From: Bacteroidota bacterium
Lineage (GTDB): Bacteria; Bacteroidota; Bacteroidia; Chitinophagales; LD1
Length of the DNA: 7,395 bases
Direction of reading: 5' to 3'
Assembly (NCBI GenBank): GCA_003165135.1
Contig: PLSN01000116.1
Span: 1 to 7,395, forward strand
A program made the position numbers and the translations under genes. The notes beneath the pieces are model-generated. The model made no database searches. It was given only the letters and a program-made list of their open reading frames with translations, and was not told where the DNA came from. Positions 1 to 5,129 of this stretch are shown here, one piece after another (position 1 is the first letter of the stretch; each line of letters begins with the position of its first letter).

Positions 1-60
1 GTTGGTATGGAAAATAGATATCCATACATGTGTATCTAAAACGAACCTATTTTCCGCCAT
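1..60 (-). CDS. PIN-domain toxin of a toxin-antitoxin module, N-terminal fragment cut by the window edge
   Basis: The minus strand opens an ATG at 60-58 and reads 20 codons without a stop to the left edge, giving MAENRFVLDTHVWISIFHTN. The FVLDT-x-VWIS pattern is the standard first strand of PIN-domain ribonucleases. Asp9 is the expected first metal-binding acid, and the usual LDTN is LDTH here. PIN toxins cleave RNA with Mg2+ or Mn2+ and are held inactive by the antitoxin encoded just upstream. The start lies inside the 3' end of the antitoxin gene (14-nt overlap, 47-60), an arrangement typical of co-translated toxin-antitoxin pairs. About 85% of the expected protein lies outside the window, so the remaining acidic residues and the intactness of the gene cannot be judged. 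Confidence 0.72.
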   Translation of the reverse strand, partial: MAENRFVLDTHVWISIFHTN

Positions 61-268
61 GGGTTTTGCGGATATTATGGATGGTATCGGTGATTTCCTG
101 ATCAGAGAATTTCTTTTTTGGCTTTTGTTTATCCAGCTTTTTCGCCAGTAAGCGGGCCTTCTCCAGTTTCAATAAACGGAGCATTTTATCCTGCTCATTT
201 TTGCTTACTGATTCGAGGATTTCCACAGCATTTTTGATAGTATCGTTAGATGTGACGAGCAGTGACAT
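47..268 (-). CDS. Small antitoxin-like protein upstream of the PIN toxin
   Basis: This encodes a 73-residue, highly charged protein. Residues about 8-45 look helical (ILESVSKNEQDKMLRLLKLEKARLLAKKL). They are followed by a Lys-rich linker and a second predicted helix (FSDQEITDTIHNIRKTH) of the kind that antitoxin tails use to wrap a toxin. I do not recognise a named family; the antitoxin role is inferred from size, charge and the overlapping PIN toxin start. I chose the ATG at 268-266 over the TTG at 310-308, which would give 87 aa, because a good -7 element at 295-288 lies inside that longer frame and would leave a leader of only about 13 nt to the ATG. The gene follows the alpha/beta hydrolase operon closely but appears to have its own promoter. 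Confidence 0.68.
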   Translation of the reverse strand: MSLLVTSNDTIKNAVEILESVSKNEQDKMLRLLKLEKARLLAKKLDKQKPKKKFSDQEITDTIHNIRKTHGGK

Positions 269-287
269 TACTTTTAGATTTGCTTTC

Positions 288-316
288 CAAAGGTACAAAT
301 TTTTGTTCAAATCAAG
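288..316 (-). promoter_or_regulatory. Bacteroidota-type promoter for the antitoxin/PIN toxin pair
   Basis: On the minus strand TACCTTTG (295-288) matches the Bacteroidota -7 consensus TAnnTTTG exactly. CTTG (316-313) lies 17 nt upstream as a -33-like TTG, slightly short of the usual spacing of about 19. Transcription would begin near 281, about 13 nt before the chosen antitoxin ATG. The -33 element overlaps the stop codon of the upstream hydrolase. An autoregulatory operator would be expected around this site, but I see no clear palindrome. Confidence 0.5.
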
Positions 317-1205
317 GCCCCAGCTGCTGCACGAGGAATGCCGCCAGTTTCTTGTTAGCTTCTCTCGCTTTTTTCAGCACACGGAAGAATGCCTGGAAGA
401 CATGAAAGTAGCCTTCATATATCTCAAGTGTCACAGGTGAGCCTGCTGCTTTTGCTTTCTCGGCGAAACGTGTAGAATCGGATAGCAACAATTCGTCCGA
501 ACCAACCTGTATATAAATAGGCGGGAGGCCTGACAGCTCAGCAAAAATGGGTGATGCATAAGTGCTCTTTGCATCGGCATCACCGAGATAGTTGCTTACC
601 CATAGCGGGAAGGCTTCTTTGACGAGCATGGGCTCGAGTAGTTCTTTTGTGGTTTGTGACTCGCCGCTCAGTGTGAGATCAAGCCATGGTGAGAGACAGA
701 TGGCGCATTTGGGCAAGGGCTTATTATGATCCCGCAGATAGAGTAGTGTCGCTACGGTTAGCCCACCACCTGCTGAGTCGCCACCGAAAGCAATATGCTC
801 AGGCGAATAATTATTTGCGAGCAGCCAGTCGTAAGCGAGCACTGCATCTTCTACCGGTGCAGGATATTTATGCTCGGGTGCGAGGCGGTATTCGATGACG
901 AGGGCTTTGATGCCGGAGAGCATCACCATCTGAGATACCTGCGCGCGGTGTGTACTGATCGAACCGGCAGCATAGCCGCCGCCATGAAAGTATAGTAGCA
1001 CCTTATTGGTGTCGCGGTTATCGACGGGTATGATCCACTCTGCTTTCATGCGCTCTATCTGAAAGAACTCATAGCGGCAGGCCTTGTTGACCTTGTCAAA
1101 TCTGCGGCCTATCTGTTCGAACCCGTAGCGCACGTCGGCGATGTCTCTCCAGTTGGCCTTCTTTTTAAACCTGCGCATGGCATATTTGACGATAGATAGC
1201 ATCAT
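312..1205 (-). CDS. Alpha/beta hydrolase, HSL (family IV) esterase/lipase type, paralog 1
   Basis: This 297-residue protein has the complete signature of the hormone-sensitive-lipase family of carboxylesterases. The oxyanion-hole motif HGGG is at 74-77, the region YRLAPEHKYPAP lies near 106-117, the nucleophile elbow GDSAGG at 142-147 has Ser144, and an acidic cluster VGSDELLLSDS lies at 234-244. The catalytic His is probably His268 in YFHVF. The catalytic acid is most likely Asp237, with Glu238 as an alternative. Such enzymes hydrolyse short-chain esters, but the substrate cannot be read from sequence. There is no signal peptide, so it is likely cytoplasmic. The start is the first of two adjacent ATGs (1205-1203), only 3 nt after the stop of its paralog. 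In the central block the two proteins share about 75 of 114 residues by hand count, so they arose by tandem duplication. It is the last gene of the operon. Confidence 0.93.
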   Translation of the reverse strand: MMLSIVKYAMRRFKKKANWRDIADVRYGFEQIGRRFDKVNKACRYEFFQIERMKAEWIIPVDNRDTNKVLLYFHGGGYAAGSISTHRAQVSQMVMLSGIKALVIEYRLAPEHKYPAPVEDAVLAYDWLLANNYSPEHIAFGGDSAGGGLTVATLLYLRDHNKPLPKCAICLSPWLDLTLSGESQTTKELLEPMLVKEAFPLWVSNYLGDADAKSTYASPIFAELSGLPPIYIQVGSDELLLSDSTRFAEKAKAAGSPVTLEIYEGYFHVFQAFFRVLKKAREANKKLAAFLVQQLGP

Positions 1206-1208
1206 AGC

Positions 1209-2144
1209 TTAGTGGATTAGGGTTTGGTTATTTTTAGGTTCTAATATGCGAAGATTTTTTCTGAGAAAGGCGCCGAGTTTTTCGATGGCAGCTTTGCCTT
1301 CGGGAATTATCATCCAGAAGCCCTGCCATGCGTGAAACATATTTGGCCAGACCTCCATCGTCACATCCACGCCTGCGTTTTTTGCCTTCTCCGCATAACG
1401 TGTGGAGTCAGAGAGCAGTATCTCGCATTCACCGACCTGAATATAAACAGGGCACAGGCCCTTGAGATCGCCAAAGAGCGGTGATGCATATGGATTGGTG
1501 AGTTCGGCATCGCCTGCATAGTTTCTCGCCCATAGGGGTATGCCTTTGTAGGGTACCATGGGGTCTTTGTGTTTATTGGTGATCAAACTGCGGCCCGATC
1601 CTGTGAGGTCGAACCATGGTGACATAAAGATAGCGCATGCGGGCAGAGGGATGTCATGATCTTTGAGATAAAGCAGTGTACCACCAGTCAGACCACCTCC
1701 TGCTGACTCGCCGCCGATGGCAATGTCCTCGGGCAGATAGCCCTGCTCCAGCAGAAACTGATAGGCTGCGACAGCCTGCTCTATCTGCGTGGGAAATTTA
1801 TGCTCCGGTGCGAGTTTATATTCTATCGACAGTGCCTTGATGCGGGCGTGTATCGCTATCTGAGATGCTAGTGCCCTGTGTGTCCTAAGCGAGCCTGTGG
1901 CATATCCGCCGCCATGGAGGAAGAGCAAAACTTTATCGGCCTTTGATCTCTTTGGCGTAATCCATTCGGCTGGTAGGTCGCCTATGGTTATGCTTTGGTA
2001 ATTGCACTCTGGTAGCTTACCCGGAATGACATCGGCCAAGCGCTCGAAGGCAACTCTAGCCAGCTTTGGATTGCTGTATGCTGTCTGCCCTACATTCTTG
2101 TAGAGGCGCAGCATATTATGGATGGCCAGCGTTCTGAAATTCAT
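1209..2144 (-). CDS. Alpha/beta hydrolase, HSL (family IV) esterase/lipase type, paralog 2
   Basis: This 311-residue protein is the tandem paralog of the next gene in the operon. HGGG is at 77-80, YKLAPEHKFP lies near 109-118, the nucleophile elbow is GESAGGG with Ser147 (the GDSAGG of the paralog has become GESAGG), and the likely catalytic His is His271 in MFHAW. The acid loop reads VGECEILLSDS (237-247). The position holding Asp237 in paralog 1 is Cys240 here, so the charge relay must use Glu241 or another acid, or activity is reduced or changed. It also has a C-terminal tail of about 10 residues that paralog 1 lacks. No signal peptide or membrane segment is seen. The start ATG at 2144-2142 follows the flavin-reductase stop by 7 nt in an A-rich context, so the genes are surely co-transcribed. 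The substrate is unknown; an ester or lactone from aromatic catabolism is only a guess. Confidence 0.92.
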   Translation of the reverse strand: MNFRTLAIHNMLRLYKNVGQTAYSNPKLARVAFERLADVIPGKLPECNYQSITIGDLPAEWITPKRSKADKVLLFLHGGGYATGSLRTHRALASQIAIHARIKALSIEYKLAPEHKFPTQIEQAVAAYQFLLEQGYLPEDIAIGGESAGGGLTGGTLLYLKDHDIPLPACAIFMSPWFDLTGSGRSLITNKHKDPMVPYKGIPLWARNYAGDAELTNPYASPLFGDLKGLCPVYIQVGECEILLSDSTRYAEKAKNAGVDVTMEVWPNMFHAWQGFWMIIPEGKAAIEKLGAFLRKNLRILEPKNNQTLIH

Positions 2145-2151
2145 TTTTGCT

Positions 2152-3072
2152 TTACTTGGTCAAAGATTCCCTGGTGTATTCCACGATCATTAAAATTTTC
2201 CATGCCAGCCACAGATTAGTTTGTTCTATTTCCTGTTTGGCTAGCAAATGCATTTCTTTTTCGAAACTACTAAAGTCGTGTCCGTGATTTTGCACTACGA
2301 CCTGTATTTCTTCAACGTCACGCGTGTCAAATAGTTCCTTTTCAGTCGGTATTTTATCACAAGCTGCCAGTTGTGCGAGATCATTGCCTGAGAGGTATTT
2401 TGAAGCTCTGATCCCTTCGGGTAAATGGTCAAAACCCATGCCAAGCTCATTGTGCATTTTAAACGAAGGCACACTGAAAATATTTTCGGGGCCCACACGG
2501 CACCAGTTCTGTTTGCCCATGCGGGCTATGTAATTCATTTTAAAAGGATCAATGCTGCCCTCGCTGTCGAGCACACTGTCATTGATGTGCAGCATCACAA
2601 CTTCACAAATGATCAAGTTTCCAGCTCCGCCAGCCTCGCCTGTTTCTATCACCTGATTGACCTTGCACTCGAAACTCACATAGCATTCGCCCACTCTCGG
2701 CGGTTTGACCTTGACAGATGGTACAGCGGTCAGACCTGATTTCTCAAATTCATTCACGCCCTTTGGATACATGCCTGCGGCGAGGTTCATCTGATAGAGC
2801 ATATCATAGTGGGCGATGTTCACCACGCATTCAGCTATCTCTTTTACATTGTCGTGTGTGTTTTTGGTCATGCCCGTCCTGCCGGAACGTGCAGGCGAGA
2901 ATATCATGACAGGAGGATTAGAACCAAATACATTGAAGAAACTGAATGGCGAAAGATTGACGTGTCCATCACGGTCTACCGTGGATACAAAAGCTATCGG
3001 ACGTGGCGCTACTGCACTGAGCAAATGATCGTGCAGCTTAGGCATAGGAAGTTCTTTGGGGTCGATGGTCAT
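2152..3072 (-). CDS. Flavin-reductase-like FMN-binding split-barrel protein
   Basis: This 306-residue protein has an N-terminal flavin-reductase-like split barrel (COG1853 type), about residues 15-190. The FMN-contacting segment runs PRPIAFVST at 23-31, DG at 35-36, and NLSPFSFFN at 39-47, followed by KNTHDNVKEIAECVVNI near 70-86. The family includes NAD(P)H:flavin oxidoreductases and some enzymes that act directly on aromatic or other substrates with bound FMN. A C-terminal extension of about 110 residues (195-306), mostly charged and probably helical, goes beyond the basic barrel. It is the first gene of a leftward operon with two HSL-type hydrolases. From memory, flavin-reductase-family genes of this length often sit near homogentisate pathway genes in Bacteroidota, and fahA is indeed the next minus-strand gene upstream here. 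Its exact substrate is not known. The leader immediately upstream contains a heptad repeat array. Confidence 0.88.
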   Translation of the reverse strand: MTIDPKELPMPKLHDHLLSAVAPRPIAFVSTVDRDGHVNLSPFSFFNVFGSNPPVMIFSPARSGRTGMTKNTHDNVKEIAECVVNIAHYDMLYQMNLAAGMYPKGVNEFEKSGLTAVPSVKVKPPRVGECYVSFECKVNQVIETGEAGGAGNLIICEVVMLHINDSVLDSEGSIDPFKMNYIARMGKQNWCRVGPENIFSVPSFKMHNELGMGFDHLPEGIRASKYLSGNDLAQLAACDKIPTEKELFDTRDVEEIQVVVQNHGHDFSSFEKEMHLLAKQEIEQTNLWLAWKILMIVEYTRESLTK

Positions 3073-3076
3073 GGAA

Positions 3077-3104
3077 TTAGTACTTAGTATTTAGTAGTGA
3101 GACA
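3077..3104 (+). repeat. Short array of degenerate 7-bp repeats in the leader of the flavin-reductase operon
   Basis: Four consecutive heptads can be read on the plus strand: TTAGTAC (3077-3083), TTAGTAT (3084-3090), TTAGTAG (3091-3097) and TGAGACA (3098-3104), followed by ATACAA. The heptad TGAGACA also occurs in the palindromic repeat at 5033-5129. There the left array ends TGAGATA followed by ATACAT, so the two sites look like members of one repeat family. The array ends 4 nt from the flavin-reductase ATG and therefore lies in its 5' leader. Confidence 0.6.
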
Positions 3105-3154
3105 ATACAATTATAAAAGTATTATTTCGAAGATGCGTATAAAGTTTAAGGCTC

Positions 3155-3185
3155 TTGTGCCGGAAAATGAAATCCACTATCTTTA
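3155..3185 (+). promoter_or_regulatory. Bacteroidota-type promoter for the RelE/ParE-family toxin-antitoxin module
   Basis: TTG at 3155-3157 and TATCTTTA at 3178-3185 are separated by 20 nt. This fits the Bacteroidota -33 TTG / -7 TAnnTTTG layout with one mismatch in the -7 box. Transcription would start near 3192, leaving a leader of about 10 nt to the antitoxin ATG at 3203. This placement argues against the upstream in-frame TTG at 3155 as a translation start. Confidence 0.5.
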
Positions 3186-3202
3186 CAATACAAAAGATCA
3201 CT

Positions 3203-3430
3203 ATGAGCAAATTGGAGAAAATACAGAATGAGATTTTGTCTCTTTCGAATGAAGAAAGGGAGCTGATAGGGATTTTTGTAAAAAATACTGCGAATGCAAC
3301 CGAACCGGGCTATCAGGAGGCCTGGCAAACTGAGCTACAGAAACGGCTCGCAGAAGTTCAAACAAAAACGGTAGACCTCGCTTCTACGAAATCTGTAATA
3401 GCCGATCTGAGAAAGAAAATATCAAAATGA
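3203..3430 (+). CDS. Addiction-module antitoxin (unstable antitoxin, PF09720-like)
   Basis: This 75-residue protein fits the small putative addiction-module component family. An N-terminal helix contains LSNEERELIGIFV (residues 14-26), followed by the conserved Trp-containing EAWQTELQKRLAEV (39-52) and a C-terminal helix STKSVIADLRKKI (61-73). Proteins of this family bind and neutralise a RelE/ParE toxin and usually repress their own promoter. The partner toxin begins within the last codons through an ATGA overlap (3427-3430). I chose the ATG at 3203 because it lies about 10 nt after a probable transcription start and removes a 16-residue extension that does not look like the family. The family assignment is from motif memory, not a profile search. 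Confidence 0.85.
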   Translation: MSKLEKIQNEILSLSNEERELIGIFVKNTANATEPGYQEAWQTELQKRLAEVQTKTVDLASTKSVIADLRKKISK

Positions 3431-3720
3431 GTCAGATTCATCCTGCGGCAAAGTTTGAATTAGAGGATGCAGCGTTATATTATGCAGATATTTCTATCGA
3501 ATTATCTGAAAAATTTTTGATTGACTTTGAACAAACACTTTCATTTATAGAAGCTATGCCCTTGGTCTGGCCAGTTTATATTTCAGATCTTAGAAAACTA
3601 AACTTTAAAATATTTCCTTACTCTATAGTGCATAGCTTTTCTAAATCTGATAATGAAGTTGTTATTATGGCCATTCAACATCAAAGCAGAAAGCCATTTT
3701 ATTGGAAAGACAGAATTTGA
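3427..3720 (+). CDS. RelE/ParE-family toxin
   Basis: This 97-residue protein has the standard RelE/ParE fold pattern. It begins with HPAAKFELEDAALYYAD, in which the first helix carries the usual E-x-A-x-x-Y-Y spacing. A second helix is SEKFLIDFEQTLSFIEAMP, followed by the basic-aromatic strand DLRKLNFKIFPYSIVHSF (54-71, with Arg56) and a C-terminal strand VVIMAIQHQSRKPFYWKDR (78-96, with His86, Arg88 and Tyr92). Family members inhibit either DNA gyrase (ParE) or translation by mRNA cleavage (RelE). The sequence suggests the ParE-like branch with its FPY and H-x-x-R-x-P-x-x-W motifs, but the target cannot be settled. It overlaps the antitoxin by 4 nt. G+C in the sampled stretch 3481-3660 is 51/180 (28%), far below the neighbouring enzyme gene. 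Its stop lies 13 nt from the convergent fahA stop. Confidence 0.9.
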   Translation: MSQIHPAAKFELEDAALYYADISIELSEKFLIDFEQTLSFIEAMPLVWPVYISDLRKLNFKIFPYSIVHSFSKSDNEVVIMAIQHQSRKPFYWKDRI

Positions 3721-3733
3721 AAGTAAAATTATA

Positions 3734-5005
3734 TTATTTACTCGGTAATATTTTCCCAACACATTCACCGAATCCGACCCTTACACCATCTCGCTCAGCA
3801 TAGCCTTTCATCACGACAGTATCATTGTCATTGATAAATTTCCGCTCTGTGCCATCGGGCATCTGCACGGGGTCCTTACCGCCCCAGGTGATCTCCAGCA
3901 TAGAGCCGTATGAATCAGATGTAGGGCCGGAGATCGTACCGCTCGCATACATATCGCCGACACTGATATTGCATCCGTTCACTGTGTGGTGTGCGAGCTG
4001 CTGACACATATTCCAGTACATGTATTTGAAGTTGGAATGGCTGACAGTCTTACTTACTCCGTTAGGAGTCTGGATAGCTACCTCGAGGTTTATTTCATAA
4101 TTCTTTTTGCCGCTGTATTTCAGATATGGCAATACTTCCGGTTCCTGGACCGGGCCTTCGGCGCGGAAAGGCTCCAATGCTTCAAGTGTCACCACCCATG
4201 GTGATATCGACGAACCGAAATTCTTAGCCAGAAAAGGCCCGAGTGGCACGTACTCCCAACGCTGCAGGTCGCGCGCGCTCCAGTCATTGAATAACACCAA
4301 ACCGAAAATATAGTCCTCTGCCTGAGCAGTGGTGATGCTCTCGCCGAGTGCAGTTGCTCGGCCGGTGATGAATGCTAACTCTAATTCAAAGTCGAGAGAC
4401 TTAGACGGTCCGAATGAAGGCATTGCTTCTGCATCTGTTTTGGTCTGGCCTTTGGGACGATGTATCGGAGTGCCTGATACGACTATGGATGATGCACGAC
4501 CATGATAACCCACAGGCAGATGAAGCCAGTTTGGCAGCAGTGCATTTGCCGGATCGCGAAACATCATGCCGACATTGGTGGCATGCTCTCTGCTGGAGTA
4601 GAAGTCCGTATAGTTTGGCACGGAAACGGGCATTAGCATTTGTGCGTCAGACTGCTTCACCAGTGCTTTACTTTTTAATGACTCATTGCCTTGTACTTCC
4701 TGATTGTTTATGTTGAGCAGTTCGGATATTCTTTCCCGCACGGCATTCGTGGTATGTTTTCCTAAGGCAATAAATGAATTGAGTGTGCTTAGTGAAAAAA
4801 CATTTTTATCAAAAGGAATCTGGTCAAACATTCCTTCTTTCGCAAGTGCTGAGAGGTCTAGAATATATTCTCCGATGGCTACGCCTAATCTTGGATTACC
4901 ACTATTTGATTTAAATATACCGAAGGGCAGGTTCTGTATCGGAAAATCACTATCAGCAGGCACAGGCACCCAACTTTTTAATGATGGGTCATTCGTTTTT
5001 GGCAT
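3734..5005 (-). CDS. fahA: Fumarylacetoacetase
   Basis: This 423-residue protein, close to the roughly 419 residues of mammalian FAH, cleaves 4-fumarylacetoacetate to fumarate and acetoacetate, the last step of phenylalanine/tyrosine catabolism via homogentisate. Residues 1-120 form the small N-terminal domain; the rest is the FAH catalytic barrel. Residues matching the known mouse active site are all present: metal ligands Asp134 (in DFYSSREHATNVG), Glu207 and Glu209 (DFELE) and Asp241 (NDWSARDLQRWEYVPLGPF). The catalytic His141, and the substrate-contact Tyr136, Arg150, Tyr167, Arg245, Gln248, Tyr252, Lys261, Thr357 and Glu371 are also in place. It is cytoplasmic with no signal peptide. The start ATG at 5005-5003 gives a normal N-terminus. 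A weak -7-like TATATTCG (5027-5020, minus) lies 14 nt upstream of the ATG without a clear -33. No homogentisate dioxygenase or hydroxyphenylpyruvate dioxygenase is in the window. Confidence 0.97.
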   Translation of the reverse strand: MPKTNDPSLKSWVPVPADSDFPIQNLPFGIFKSNSGNPRLGVAIGEYILDLSALAKEGMFDQIPFDKNVFSLSTLNSFIALGKHTTNAVRERISELLNINNQEVQGNESLKSKALVKQSDAQMLMPVSVPNYTDFYSSREHATNVGMMFRDPANALLPNWLHLPVGYHGRASSIVVSGTPIHRPKGQTKTDAEAMPSFGPSKSLDFELELAFITGRATALGESITTAQAEDYIFGLVLFNDWSARDLQRWEYVPLGPFLAKNFGSSISPWVVTLEALEPFRAEGPVQEPEVLPYLKYSGKKNYEINLEVAIQTPNGVSKTVSHSNFKYMYWNMCQQLAHHTVNGCNISVGDMYASGTISGPTSDSYGSMLEITWGGKDPVQMPDGTERKFINDNDTVVMKGYAERDGVRVGFGECVGKILPSK

Positions 5006-5032
5006 ACACTTGTTTTGTGCGAATATAGAGAA

Positions 5033-5129
5033 ATAGACGTGAGATATTAGACGTGAGACATGAGATAATACATCGCTCTTTTGTATATTGTCCTTGTCTC
5101 ATATCTCAAGTCTCCCATCTCCAGTCTTT
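5033..5129. repeat. Imperfect palindrome made of two converging 7-bp repeat arrays
   Basis: The left array on the plus strand reads ATAGACG, TGAGATA, TTAGACG, TGAGACA, TGAGATA (5033-5067). The right array on the minus strand reads AAAGACT, GGAGATG, GGAGACT, TGAGATA, TGAGACA (5129-5095). The arrays face each other around a 27-nt centre (5068-5094), which itself contains ATACA (5068-5072) and TGTAT (5082-5086). Aligning 5049-5067 against 5095-5113 gives 16 Watson-Crick pairs of 19 plus one G-T wobble, so a long hairpin is possible in either transcript. It fills nearly all the space between the transferase stop and fahA. It could work as a terminator or transcript-end structure for the leftward transferase operon, but no T-run follows on the minus strand. 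It could also be a mobile or selfish intergenic repeat. Confidence 0.65.

Noticed and set aside
308..310. TTG start giving an 87-aa antitoxin
   Set aside because: A consensus -7 promoter element lies inside the extra 14 codons, and the added residues (NLYLWKANLKV) look like translated promoter sequence.
3073..3154. TATAATTG on the minus strand as the flavin-reductase operon promoter
   Set aside because: It is a one-mismatch -7 box without a matching -33 TTG; an AT-rich spacer gives such matches by chance.
3155..3202. TTG start giving a 91-aa addiction-module antitoxin
   Set aside because: This TTG coincides with the proposed -33 element, and the extension does not resemble the family; the ATG at 3203 fits both promoter and protein length.
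5020..5027. TATATTCG on the minus strand as the fahA promoter
   Set aside because: It has one mismatch to TAnnTTTG and suitable distance, but no TTG-like -33 element is found at the right spacing, so it is too weak to list as a feature.
5033..5129. CRISPR array
   Set aside because: The units are 7 bp, contiguous and degenerate, without unique spacers, and no cas genes are present.
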